This document shows, piece by piece, positions 1-8,226 of a stretch of DNA of 64,000 nt (positions are counted from its first letter, which is position 1; each line of letters starts with the position of its first letter). The notes under the pieces were generated by a model. The model saw nothing but the letters and a program-made list of their open reading frames with translations. It ran no database searches and was not told the origin of the DNA. Both the position numbers and the translations under genes were made by a program. Origin of the DNA: Parageobacillus thermantarcticus (GTDB lineage Bacteria > Bacillota > Bacilli > Bacillales > Anoxybacillaceae); assembly GCF_900111865.1 (NCBI RefSeq), contig NZ_FOJS01000002.1, positions 62,001 to 126,000 on the forward strand. The letters are read 5' to 3'.

Positions 1-606
1 GCGGGCCCATAAAGCAAGGCGCAACGCTTCATAGGAATGCCATATTTTTTGAAAAAGCTGGAACACCAACATCCCGCCATGCCGCCAATGGTTTCCTCCA
101 TTTCTTGCTTTCATAGCTACGTATAGCTCTTCTGCCGCTTTCTCAAAAACAAATACAAACCGATACGTAAAAAACAACAACTCAATGATGATGGATGGCA
201 CTTTCATGCGCTTGAGCACATGCAACATCTCTGGAAACGGAGTAGTCACCAGCAGGAAAAATAAACAAGACCATGCCGCGGCCGAACGAGATAACAAAGA
301 CATCACGGTGAAAATTTGCGAACGATCAATGGAAACATGAAAAGACTTGTCGAGCGAAACCAACAAAGCTGGCAAACTCATAATCAGAAACAATGCCACC
401 ACTCCGAGTGCTTTGGCGTACACCTTCCACGAAACACGTGCATACCCGATAATCCATACGGCAAGCCAAATCGTTATCATTACTTGCATTTTCCAACTAC
501 CTATCATGGCCATTATCAATAATAGAATCGCAAATATCATTTTTTGTTCGGGACGTATTGTCCGCAGGCGGTTATCGTAAGCGACGGTGTCCAACTGCCG
601 GATCAT
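1..606 (-). CDS. cbiQ: Cobalt ECF transporter transmembrane protein CbiQ (3' end off window)
   Basis: Membrane (T) component of the energy-coupling cobalt importer CbiMNQO. I translated this strand by hand: 202 codons stay open to the window edge, so the C-terminal part (roughly 60 residues by family length) is missing. The N-terminus reads MIRQLDTVAYDNRLRTIRPE, then alternating hydrophobic segments and the cytoplasmic stretch VFEKAAEELYVAMKARNGG that normally contacts the ATPase. The ATG overlaps the cbiN stop (ATGA), indicating translational coupling. The ATPase gene cbiO is expected just beyond the left edge. Identification is firm from family features and gene order. Confidence 0.9.
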   Translation of the reverse strand, partial: MIRQLDTVAYDNRLRTIRPEQKMIFAILLLIMAMIGSWKMQVMITIWLAVWIIGYARVSWKVYAKALGVVALFLIMSLPALLVSLDKSFHVSIDRSQIFTVMSLLSRSAAAWSCLFFLLVTTPFPEMLHVLKRMKVPSIIIELLFFTYRFVFVFEKAAEELYVAMKARNGGNHWRHGGMLVFQLFQKIWHSYEALRLALWAR

Positions 607-887
607 TTTGCTTCATCTCTTTGGTTCGCCCGGCCTTTATAGACGCCGATAATATAGCCAATAATTCCGGCTCCGACCGCCGCTTGCACAGAAAACAGCA
701 ACGTTTCCACCTCTCCGCCCGGCGGCTCAAATATGGTTTGCGCCCAAGGCTTATAATGAGGAGCGATCACCTGAATCGTTTTTTCCGCCTGGTCATCCGT
801 GCCGCCAAAATCAGAGTGATGAATAAACAATAACGGTGCCACTACTAATAAAACAGCAAAAACAAGGAGAAAAAGACTTCGCTTCAT
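603..887 (-). CDS. cbiN: Cobalt transport protein CbiN
   Basis: Small auxiliary subunit of the CbiMNQO cobalt importer. 94 residues, normal for the family. It has an N-terminal membrane segment (about residues 4-23), an extracytoplasmic loop with the typical DDQAEKTIQVIAPHYKPWA stretch, and a second membrane segment (about 64-84). It lies 3 bp after cbiM and overlaps cbiQ by 4 bp. CbiN is known to support metal insertion into the CbiM substrate-binding subunit. Confidence 0.93.
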   Translation of the reverse strand: MKRSLFLLVFAVLLVVAPLLFIHHSDFGGTDDQAEKTIQVIAPHYKPWAQTIFEPPGGEVETLLFSVQAAVGAGIIGYIIGVYKGRANQRDEAK

Positions 888-890
888 AAT

Positions 891-1631
891 TTACACTCCC
901 CTCTCTAATTGAGTCAGTTCCCGGCTGCTGTAAGTCGATAAGAAATTCCAAACGACAACCGTAAGCAGCCCTTCTGTAATCGCCAGTGGTATTTGCGTGA
1001 TCGCAAAAATGCCGGCAAATTTGACAAACGAAGCGAAAATCCCGCCTGTCGCATCCGGAAACGCCAACGCTAATTGCAATGAGGTGACAACATATGTGGC
1101 TAAATCAGAAAAAAATGCAGCGAAAAATATCGTCCAACGCCGCGATATATTCCACTTTTTCCCGAAACGATAAATGCCGTACGCCACAAGCGGGCCGGCG
1201 ACTGCCATGGACATGGCATTCGCACCTAATGTCGTCAATCCGCCATGTGCCAGCAGTAATGCTTGAAACAGCAATACGATGCTCCCCATCACTACCATCG
1301 TCCATGGACCAAACAGCACCGCACCGAGCCCTACCCCCGTTGGATGTGAGCTGCTTCCAGTAACGGATGGAATTTTTAAAGCAGACAGCACAAACGTAAA
1401 TGCCCCGGACAGCGCAATGAGCAGCTTTAGTTCCGGATGCTCACGCGTAATCCGGATGAGTGAACGCATACCGATGATCAAAAATGGCAAAAACGCGAGC
1501 CACCAAAAAATCACCCATCCAACAGGCAAAAATCCTTCCATAATATGCATCGCAAATGCCGATGAACTTTCAGAAAAAGTAAAATAGACAACTAAACCGC
1601 AAAGGAAAAGGGCGTATTTCCATTTTTTCAT
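891..1631 (-). CDS. cbiM: Cobalt ECF transporter substrate-binding subunit CbiM
   Basis: S component that binds Co2+. The ATG at 1631 is chosen because GGGAGGAAC lies about 8 nt upstream; the in-frame ATG at 1661 has no comparable site. The protein begins with a signal sequence ending in SSAFA, and the predicted mature start is MHIMEGFLP, the conserved metal-binding N-terminus of CbiM. Six to seven hydrophobic segments follow, including a [14 protein letters not shown] loop typical of the family. It is the second gene of the B12-riboswitch operon. Confidence 0.94.
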   Translation of the reverse strand: MKKWKYALFLCGLVVYFTFSESSSAFAMHIMEGFLPVGWVIFWWLAFLPFLIIGMRSLIRITREHPELKLLIALSGAFTFVLSALKIPSVTGSSSHPTGVGLGAVLFGPWTMVVMGSIVLLFQALLLAHGGLTTLGANAMSMAVAGPLVAYGIYRFGKKWNISRRWTIFFAAFFSDLATYVVTSLQLALAFPDATGGIFASFVKFAGIFAITQIPLAITEGLLTVVVWNFLSTYSSRELTQLERGV

Positions 1632-1657
1632 GCTTCCGTTCCTCCCGTTGTTCTGCA

Positions 1658-2026
1658 TCATTTCGAAATTCCTAGAGGGGACGTTGATTGTTTTGGCATC
1701 ATGAATCCCTTCATCTTTTCATAACGGTACGTCATCGTTTCTTCCAGCCATTCCCCGTCCCGTAAATGCCTTCGCACAAGCTCCCTTGCTTTTTCCGGCG
1801 TCATCCCGTGGTACCATACACCTTCAGGGTAAACGATGACGACGCATGCGTCTTGGCAGCGGCCGTTGCAGCGCGTCCGCGTCGTATGTACGATGCCATC
1901 TAACTCGAGACTCGCGATTTCTTCACGGATGGCACGTGTTACTTCTTCGCCCCCTTTACGCATGCAGCTGCCTCCGTTGCAAATCAGCACATGATGTTTC
2001 GTTCCGGTTAAGTTCCATGTTGTCAT
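1658..2026 (-). CDS. (2Fe-2S) thioredoxin-like ferredoxin domain protein
   Basis: First gene of the cobalt operon. Start at 2026 is set by AAGGAGAG about 8 nt upstream; a longer reading frame would run back through the riboswitch terminator. About 122 residues with cysteines in the order C-x4-C (CNGGSC) and C-x3-C (CNGRCQDAC), the pattern of thioredoxin-fold 2Fe-2S ferredoxins. Proteins of this kind accompany cobalamin genes in Bacillaceae (CbiW-like), but I cannot tell whether this one serves cobalt reduction, cobalamin synthesis or regulation. It ends about 30 bp before cbiM. Confidence 0.8.
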   Translation of the reverse strand: MTTWNLTGTKHHVLICNGGSCMRKGGEEVTRAIREEIASLELDGIVHTTRTRCNGRCQDACVVIVYPEGVWYHGMTPEKARELVRRHLRDGEWLEETMTYRYEKMKGFMMPKQSTSPLGISK

Positions 2027-2049
2027 GTTCAATCTCTCCTTTTTTGCAA

Positions 2050-2079
2050 AATAAAAAGCACCTCTATACGCAGAGGTGC
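2050..2079 (-). terminator. Intrinsic terminator downstream of the B12 riboswitch
   Basis: On the minus strand GCACCTCT and AGAGGTGC form an 8-bp stem with a 6-nt loop, followed by TTTTTATTTT. It lies between the cobalamin aptamer and the first gene, so it is the likely expression platform: B12 binding favours termination and shuts off cobalt uptake. Confidence 0.8.
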
Positions 2080-2161
2080 AGAAAAATGCATACAAATATA
2101 GCCAAAAAAGTATGCCATTCTCCCGCACGTCTACCTATAATCCCGTAGGTATCCGTCCGAA

Positions 2162-2334
2162 CAAATAAGGCAGGTCTCCTGACTTAGGATCATCGCTTTG
2201 CTGCGCCTTCCCGAAGTTTCCTTCAGTGACATCATGCAACAAAGCTCCCCATCACAGTGGCGGGTACCGTGACGGATTTTCACCGTACTTCCCTTTTAAG
2301 CCTGTTCTCTTAATGAGAAAAGGCACCTTATTTG
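2162..2334 (-). promoter_or_regulatory. Cobalamin (B12) riboswitch
   Basis: Minus-strand RNA with the canonical B12-box region: GGGAAGTACGGTGAAAATCC, then GCCACTGTGATGGGGAGC and AAGTCAGGAGACCTGCC. The closing P1 helix is visible as CAAATAAGG (2326-2334) pairing with CCTTATTTG (2162-2170). Downstream come a small hairpin and the terminator at 2050-2079. It controls the cobalt transporter operon. Confidence 0.95.
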
Positions 2335-2393
2335 CTTGGCATAGATATTAATTTTTCATGGAACATTTTCGTTATTCATAGTAGTACAAATTT

Positions 2394-2897
2394 TCAAACG
2401 CCGTCAATCACTTTTTTTTTCAACAAATCTGTTTTTGCCAATACAATCCCGTCGCGATCGGCATATACATAGGCGCCCGGCTCCCAAAGCACACCGCCAA
2501 ACTCAAGCGCGACGTCCCGTTTTCCCTTTCCTTCTTTTTTGCTTTTTACCGGGCATGTGCCGATCGCCATCACCCCGATCGGCATATTGGCAATCTCCGC
2601 GGAATCGCGAATGCAGCCGTGAATAATCACGCCGGCAAGTCCGCGATCACAGGCGATTTGCGCCAAACGATCTCCAAGTAGCGCGCAATTTCGCGAACCT
2701 TTCCCGTCAACGACCAATACGGTGCCAGCCGGAACGGTTTCTAACGCCTCGCGCACGAGCACATTATCCTCCAACACATCGACCGTCGCGATCGGTCCGG
2801 AAAATTCCGCTTTGCCGCCATATGATTGCATCGGCAACCGACAAACTTGCAATTCATTTAAAAATTCATCGCATAAATCAGCTGTTTTCACTATCAT
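2394..2897 (-). CDS. RraA-family / HMG aldolase-like protein
   Basis: 167 residues matching the RraA fold family, which covers RNase E activity regulators and 4-hydroxy-4-methyl-2-oxoglutarate/oxaloacetate-processing enzymes. Visible family signatures are DLCDEF near the N-terminus, VLVVDGKGSRNCALLGD (about 81-97), and GVIIHGCIRDSAEI (about 109-122) with the Arg-Asp pair used by the aldolase members. Bacilli usually lack a canonical RNase E, so a metabolic role is more likely, but the substrate cannot be read from sequence. Monocistronic. Start ATG has GGGGAGGGA immediately upstream. Confidence 0.8.
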   Translation of the reverse strand: MIVKTADLCDEFLNELQVCRLPMQSYGGKAEFSGPIATVDVLEDNVLVREALETVPAGTVLVVDGKGSRNCALLGDRLAQIACDRGLAGVIIHGCIRDSAEIANMPIGVMAIGTCPVKSKKEGKGKRDVALEFGGVLWEPGAYVYADRDGIVLAKTDLLKKKVIDGV

Positions 2898-2956
2898 TCC
2901 CTCCCCACGTTATGTCCTTATTTGACGCATTTGGCAAAATTCCTTCTTTTTTCAAC

Positions 2957-2986
2957 AAAAAAAACAGACAAGCGTTGCTTGCCTGC
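2957..2986 (-). terminator. Terminator of tRNA-Gln
   Basis: CAGGCAAGC and GCTTGTCTG pair around a 3-nt AAC loop and are followed by eight T residues, all on the minus strand, 8 bp after the tRNA. Confidence 0.85.
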
Positions 2987-2993
2987 TTATAAA

Positions 2994-3065
2994 CTGAGCT
3001 AGCTGGATTCGAACCAGCGCATCGCGGAGTCAAAGTCCGTTGCCTTACCGTTTGGCTATAGCCCA
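2994..3065 (-). tRNA. tRNA-Gln (anticodon TTG)
   Basis: 72-nt cloverleaf read on the minus strand. Acceptor stem TGGGCTA/TAGCTCA with one G-T pair, anticodon loop CTTTGAC giving TTG at positions 34-36, and T arm GCTGGTTCGAATCCAGC. The discriminator is G and CCA is not encoded. It is a lone tRNA gene followed by a terminator. Confidence 0.95.
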
Positions 3066-3422
3066 ACGAAATTCTTCTTTGATCGACGAGTCAACATGGG
3101 AAAATTTCAAAATGGTCTGCATTTAGAAGCCAGCGCAAAATCTCACTTGTCATTCAGCGAACTTGAATTAACGGAAAACAAATAAATTCAATTCGTTTGT
3201 AGTATTTCCTCCATCCATTCACCCCATACACTTTTTCAAAAAAATATTTTAAAATACTAACATTTTTTGTTTATAGAAAATATTATTTTAATAATACTAT
3301 TTTAAAAAACAACAAACATTTTCTATACATAAATCACAAAAATTTAAATATTCATTCATTTGAGCTTTACATTCACTTCCTACAATGGAAGCGAAAATCG
3401 TCATAGGGAGAGTGAAGGAAAA
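3066..3422. other. AT-rich intergenic region upstream of glycerophosphodiesterase
   Basis: Carries the promoters of the tRNA (minus) and the phosphodiesterase (plus). The part from about 3190 to 3355 is extremely AT-rich, with interrupted inverted repeats such as TAGAAAAT and ATTTTCTA. The phosphodiesterase of Bacillus is phosphate-regulated, but I do not see convincing PhoP direct repeats. No gene is recognised here. Confidence 0.5.
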
Positions 3423-4349
3423 ATGAAAAAATCAACGATCATTGGCTGGCCGCTTTCCGCACTATTCGGTTTTCTCGCGCCATACGCCTTCAATGCCGCA
3501 GCTGCTGATAAATTGGATATGCAACCGTTCACGACGCGCTCGATTGTAGGCGACATCGATGTCATCGCCCATCGCGGTGCATCTGGATATGCGCCAGAAC
3601 ATACGTTATCGGCATACAAAAAAGCAATTCAAATGAAAGCGAACTATGTGGAATTAGATTTGCATATGACGAAAGACGGAGAATTAGTCGCTATTCATGA
3701 CGCGACGCTAGCGAGAACTACCAATGCAGAAGAAGTATATCCCGATCGCGCCCCTTGGCGGGTAAAAGATTTCACGCTTTCAGAAATGAAACAGCTCGAT
3801 GCCGGTTCTTGGTTTAACGACGCTTACCCGGAATACGCGAAAAAACAATATGCTAAAGAAAAAATTCCTACTTTGCAAGAAGTGATGGATGTGATGAAAC
3901 AAAAAGACGCGAAAGCCGCTCTATACATTGAAACGAAAGCTCCAAACGTCTATCCAGGCATGGAAGGAAAACTGGTGGATATTTTAAAAAAGAACGGATA
4001 TTTGCAACAAGGAAAAGTGATTTTTCAATCATTTAGCGAGGCGAGTTTGCGAAAATTGCGGGAAATCATTCCTAAAGGCATTCCGCTTATTCAACTGTAT
4101 AGTCCCGCCATGATACAAGGACGCAACCTCGATGACGTTCTCGATCAAGCCGCCGAATACGCCGAAGGAGTCGGGCCGGAGCAATCGCTCGTTACTCCGG
4201 AATTTGTACAAAAAGCGCACGAACGCCATCTCATTGTTCATCCATATACGATAAACACAAAAGAAGAAATGCAAAAACAATTATCGTTAGGCGTGGATGG
4301 AATGTTTACAAACTATCCTGATCGGTTAGTAAGCTTGAACAAGAAATAG
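3423..4349 (+). CDS. glpQ: Glycerophosphodiester phosphodiesterase (exported)
   Basis: Hydrolyses glycerophosphodiesters to glycerol-3-phosphate. The ATG at 3423 is preceded by GAAGGA and gives 308 residues starting with a Sec signal peptide (about 1-27, ending in AFNAAAA). The catalytic core follows: HRGASGYAPEHT with His50, Arg51 and Glu59, then ELDLHMTKDGELVAIHD with the acidic metal ligands and second catalytic His. The C-terminus carries the TIM-barrel motif VHPYTINTKEEM. Length and architecture match the secreted GlpQ of bacilli. It stands alone. Confidence 0.9.
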   Translation: MKKSTIIGWPLSALFGFLAPYAFNAAAADKLDMQPFTTRSIVGDIDVIAHRGASGYAPEHTLSAYKKAIQMKANYVELDLHMTKDGELVAIHDATLARTTNAEEVYPDRAPWRVKDFTLSEMKQLDAGSWFNDAYPEYAKKQYAKEKIPTLQEVMDVMKQKDAKAALYIETKAPNVYPGMEGKLVDILKKNGYLQQGKVIFQSFSEASLRKLREIIPKGIPLIQLYSPAMIQGRNLDDVLDQAAEYAEGVGPEQSLVTPEFVQKAHERHLIVHPYTINTKEEMQKQLSLGVDGMFTNYPDRLVSLNKK

Positions 4350-4571
4350 CTCTGCCGTATTCATCATTCATGCACTCGAAGGCACACCCGCCGGCAAACA
4401 GCGCCTTACTAGCGAAAAATAATTTTCTTATGATTTTTTAGAATAATATATGCACTACTTTTCAACATTATAAGCATCATTAAATCATTTTTGGCTCTAT
4501 TCGTAAAATTCTCATTGTCATTTTCTAACTTTATCGATATAATGAGGAAAAACGCGAAAGGAGCAACAAAC

Positions 4572-5012
4572 TTGCTGCAAATCGTCCAATACAAAAACGG
4601 CCCGTTTACGCTTTCCACCGATCCAGCGCTTGTGCAAGTTGACCGCGTCTGCGAATTTCTCGCCCGCTCTTATTGGGCGAATACGAGAGACCGCGCGACA
4701 ATTATCAAATCTTTGGAACATTCCTTATGCTTTTCATTGTTTCATGAACAGACGCAAATCGGATTGGCGCGGGTTGTTACTGATGGGGCGACGTTTGCCT
4801 ATTTGTGCGATGTCTTTATTGATGAGGAATTTCGCGGACAAGGGCTTGGCAAATGGCTAGTGAAATGTATATTGTAGCATCCGGACGTCGCTTCTGTAAA
4901 GCGCGTTTTGCTCGCAACAAAAGACGCCCACGGACTATACAAACAGTTTGGCTTTCAGTCGCCGCGACATCCGGAACAGCTGATGGAAAAAATAATCTCC
5001 CCCTCGACATGA
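4572..5012 (+). pseudogene. GNAT N-acetyltransferase interrupted by an in-frame TAG
   Basis: A TTG start at 4572 follows AAAGGAG by 8 nt. The reading frame encodes an acetyltransferase with the acetyl-CoA loop FRGQGLGKWLV (about residues 88-98). It meets TAG at 4875-4877, then continues in the same frame as HPDVASVKRVLLATKDAHGL and YKQFGFQ, the normal last strand and helix of a small GNAT protein, ending at TGA 5010-5012. Restoring one codon gives a full-length protein of about 146 residues, so this looks like one recent nonsense change (for example CAG to TAG). Without the tail the product would lack strand beta-5 and helix alpha-4. Confidence 0.85.
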
Positions 5013-5030
5013 GGAAGGAGATTATTTTTT
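4991..5030. terminator. Bidirectional terminator between acetyltransferase and topB
   Basis: AATAATCTCC (4991-5000) pairs with GGAGATTATT (5017-5026), with an inner CTC/GAG pairing, and T-runs follow on both strands. The hairpin overlaps the last codons of both convergent genes. Confidence 0.75.
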
Positions 5031-7178
5031 CGCAAACAAAAACGTTATTTTTTTCTCTTTTTCATCCCACGCTAACGCCGCATCAAACGTTTTTCCCCCT
5101 TTTTTAAATCCTTTAATGACGTTCGTTTGGCCGCGCTCGAGCAGCTTTTTCACATTCGCTTGCGAAATCGTTTTGCCGAGAATTTTTTTCGAAATCGCAA
5201 ACGAGCATTTCGTCTTGGCATAATTGGCGCAGCCGTAAAACGTTCCTTTATCGATGACCGTGCCGCCGCACAGCTTGCAAGTGCCGACCGGCTTTCCAAG
5301 CGTCGTTTTCGATTTTGTCCGTTGAATCGACGCCGTATCGAGTCCGGCAAAGTCCCATGTTTCCGACATTTCCACGGCGTCTTCGACAATTTTTGCGGAG
5401 AGCTTTTTTACTTGCTCCATAAACTGCGCCGCCGACGCTTTTCCTTCACCGATTTCGCTTAAGCGCTGCTCCCATTTCGCCGTCATTTCCGGAGATGCCA
5501 AAATTTGATCGCCAATCGCTTCGATCAGCACTTTCGCTTTGTCGGTCGCATACACTTGATTTTTCTTTACTTCGATGTAATGGCGCTCTTTCAGCGTTGT
5601 AATGATCGCCGCGCGCGTCGCTTCCGTGCCGAGCCCTTCCGTTTTGGTAAGCACTTTTTCTAATTCTTCGTTATCTAAAAATTTCCCCGCTGTTTTCATC
5701 AAAGTAATGAGCTGCCCTTCTGTATACCGTTTCGGCGGCTGCGTCTTTCCTTCTTTGATGCGAACGTTCAACACATCGCCACGTTCGCCTTCATGGAGCG
5801 AAGGAAGAAGCACGGCATCATCGTCTTCGCGCTGGCTGATGACTTTCCGCCATCCTTCCTCGATTTGCTGCTTGCCTTTCGAAATAAAGCGGGCGCGCCC
5901 ATCGACAAGCGTCGTGACGGTCGTGTAGTCAAACACCGCCGCCTCGTAATGAGCGGCAATGAGGCGGCACACGACCAAATCGTAAATTTTCCGCTCATCC
6001 ACCGACAACTTCGCTGGATCAACCACCTGCTCCGTCGGGATGATCGCATAATGGTCGGTTACTTTCTTTTCATTTACATAACGTTTATTATGTAAAATTG
6101 ATGCGTTCGGCAGCGGAAAAAATGGCTGGTACTCCGGAAACGCCCGCAATTTTTGCAAAATATCCGGGAACGTTTCCGCCTCGCCTTTTGTCACATAATT
6201 GGAATCGGAACGCGGATATGACACGATTCCTTTTTGGTATAATTTTTGCAAAATATCGAGCGTTTTTTTCGGGGAAAATTGATACACTTTGTTTGCCGTC
6301 GCCTGCAAGGAGGACAAATTGAATAATAGCGGCGGTAAAAACGTTTTTCGCTCCGTTTTCACTTCGCCCACGATCGCGGGCTTGTTTCGGCAAAACTGGG
6401 CGATTTGTTGCGCCAGCTGCTTTTCCTTGATCCGCGTTTCTCCTTTTTCGTTCGCCCATTTTCCTTCATACTGCCTGCCGCCAATGGCAAATGTCGCCAC
6501 CACTTCCCAAAACGGTTCGGGGCGAAACTGTTCAATTTCTTTTTCCCGTTTCACGATGAGCGCGAGCGTCGGCGTTTGTACCCTTCCAACTGAAAAAACG
6601 TCATCCATCCCTTTTTGCTTCAACAAAATGCTGTACACGCGCGAGGCGTTCATCCCGACGAGCCAATCGGCGCAAGCGCGCGCGTACGCCTCTTCATATA
6701 AATTTCTTGTTTCTGCTTCATCTAGCAGACGGCGGAATCCTTCGTAAATCGCTTTCGGTGTCAATGATGAAAGCCAAAGCCGCTTCATTGGCTTTTTCAC
6801 GCCGCTCATATGAATAATGTTGCGGACAATCAGCTCCCCTTCCCTTCCGGCGTCGCCGGCATGGATAATTTCCGTCACTTCCGGTTTGCGAAGCAGTTCT
6901 TTCACAATCGCGAACTGCTTCGCTTTCGCTTTTTCTACCTCATATTGAAAACGCTCCGGAATGATCGGCAGCGTCTCCAACTTCCATTGTTTCCACTCCG
7001 GGCGATACCGTTCGGGCGGAACGAGCTGAAAAAGGTGCCCGATCGCCCACGTCATATACGCTCCTTTTGGAAACAATTCGTTCGGATAAATCTCGATATA
7101 GCCTTGACGCTTTTTCGTTTGAAAAATCGACGCGAGCGTCGCGCCTTGGTCCGGTTTTTCGGCGATGATCACTTTCAT
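5022..7178 (-). CDS. topB: DNA topoisomerase III
   Basis: Type IA topoisomerase that decatenates and relaxes DNA. 718 residues, close to the roughly 727 of B. subtilis TopB. The N-terminal Toprim domain starts MKVIIAEKPDQGATLA with the acidic HAGDAGREGELI motif (about 105-116). The core contains the active-site tyrosine in SYPRSDSNYV (about residue 310). The C-terminal domain ends with a Cys4-type zinc motif CKLCGG...CANYAKTKC. Start ATG follows AAGGGGAAG. Single gene. Confidence 0.96.
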   Translation of the reverse strand: MKVIIAEKPDQGATLASIFQTKKRQGYIEIYPNELFPKGAYMTWAIGHLFQLVPPERYRPEWKQWKLETLPIIPERFQYEVEKAKAKQFAIVKELLRKPEVTEIIHAGDAGREGELIVRNIIHMSGVKKPMKRLWLSSLTPKAIYEGFRRLLDEAETRNLYEEAYARACADWLVGMNASRVYSILLKQKGMDDVFSVGRVQTPTLALIVKREKEIEQFRPEPFWEVVATFAIGGRQYEGKWANEKGETRIKEKQLAQQIAQFCRNKPAIVGEVKTERKTFLPPLLFNLSSLQATANKVYQFSPKKTLDILQKLYQKGIVSYPRSDSNYVTKGEAETFPDILQKLRAFPEYQPFFPLPNASILHNKRYVNEKKVTDHYAIIPTEQVVDPAKLSVDERKIYDLVVCRLIAAHYEAAVFDYTTVTTLVDGRARFISKGKQQIEEGWRKVISQREDDDAVLLPSLHEGERGDVLNVRIKEGKTQPPKRYTEGQLITLMKTAGKFLDNEELEKVLTKTEGLGTEATRAAIITTLKERHYIEVKKNQVYATDKAKVLIEAIGDQILASPEMTAKWEQRLSEIGEGKASAAQFMEQVKKLSAKIVEDAVEMSETWDFAGLDTASIQRTKSKTTLGKPVGTCKLCGGTVIDKGTFYGCANYAKTKCSFAISKKILGKTISQANVKKLLERGQTNVIKGFKKGGKTFDAALAWDEKEKKITFLFAKK

Positions 7179-7207
7179 GGCAGACTTCCCCTTGCTGTTT
7201 TTACGGA

Positions 7208-8098
7208 TTATGGCACTTCATGCCCCATTGAGCTTTGCAAAATTTCAAACCATTGCTCGCGGCGAAGCGGCAGCGCAAGCGCGCGCACCGCACGAATAAT
7301 GCGCTCTTTTTTGCCGGAGCCGACAATCGGCATCATCCGCGCCGGATGCACAAGCAGCCATGCGTATAATACTTCGTCGATCGTTTCCGCGCCAAGTTCG
7401 TCTCTAATTTTCTCAAGCGTCGCGCGCAGGCGCACCGCTTTGTCGTCCGTCGCAGTAAATAGTTTTCCGCCGGCAAGCGGGGACCACACCATCGGTGGGA
7501 TCCGCTTTTCCAAACATAAATCGACCGTACCGTCTTCCATATTTTCCAAGCGATATGCCGACACTTCTATTTGATTGGTCACGAGCGGAAAATCTAAATA
7601 CGACTGCAGCATGTTAAACTGTGAACGTTTAAAGTTGGACACGCCAAAATGGCGCACTTTCCCCTCTTTTTTCAGCTTCGTGAACGCCTCAGCCACTTCT
7701 TCCGGATTCATAAACGGATCCGGACGGTGAATAAGCAGCACATCGATGTAATCGGTGCGGAAATTTTTTAGCGACTGATGGACGGATGCGATAATGTGTT
7801 CTTTGCTCGTATCATAATGCTTCAAGCCGTATTTTGACGCAAGCTTAATCCCGCATTTCGTCACAATTTCGATTTGCCTGCGCAAGCTTGGCTTTAACGC
7901 CAGCGCTTCGCCAAACAGCGACTCGCACGTATATTTTCCGTAAATATCGGCATGATCAAATGTCGTAATCCCTTGTTCGAGACAAAATTCAATAAGCGCC
8001 AATATCTGTTCTTTCGAATAGTTCCACTCCGCTAGCCTCCATAATCCGTGAATGATGCGGGAAAATGTTAAATCTTCTGCTAAACGAATTCGTTCCAC
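7208..8098 (-). CDS. Aldo/keto reductase (YdhF-like)
   Basis: NADPH-dependent oxidoreductase of the AKR superfamily, 296 residues in a TIM barrel. The catalytic tetrad is visible as Asp and Tyr in TFDHADIYGKY, Lys in IVTKCGIKL, and His in VLLIHRPDP; the C-terminus has the cofactor motif PIVGSGKKERI. It most resembles the E. coli YdhF subgroup (RLAEWNYS near the N-terminus). GTG start 8 nt after GAGGAGG. Substrate unknown. It lies upstream of topB on the same strand, but no shared promoter is evident. Confidence 0.88.
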   Translation of the reverse strand: MERIRLAEDLTFSRIIHGLWRLAEWNYSKEQILALIEFCLEQGITTFDHADIYGKYTCESLFGEALALKPSLRRQIEIVTKCGIKLASKYGLKHYDTSKEHIIASVHQSLKNFRTDYIDVLLIHRPDPFMNPEEVAEAFTKLKKEGKVRHFGVSNFKRSQFNMLQSYLDFPLVTNQIEVSAYRLENMEDGTVDLCLEKRIPPMVWSPLAGGKLFTATDDKAVRLRATLEKIRDELGAETIDEVLYAWLLVHPARMMPIVGSGKKERIIRAVRALALPLRREQWFEILQSSMGHEVP

Positions 8099-8226
8099 TG
8101 CTCGTCCTCCTCTTCATTTTTGCACTTTATCCATTCCTCATCAATTTCCATTCTTTCTCGTTCGAGTAATCCATCCCTTTTTGCACATACTACGTAACAA
8201 CGGAAAAACAGGAAAGGAATGGGAAG

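Noticed and set aside
1658-2128. Longer form of the 2Fe-2S protein starting at 2128
   Set aside because: It would be translated through the riboswitch terminator; the start at 2026 has the proper ribosome site.
2162-2334. Protein-coding reading of the riboswitch segment
   Set aside because: Conserved RNA blocks and the P1 helix explain the sequence; frames here are short and lack start signals.
6810-7574. 254-codon plus-strand frame opposite topB and the aldo/keto reductase
   Set aside because: It spans two real genes on the other strand, has no ribosome site and a shadow-like Arg-rich composition.
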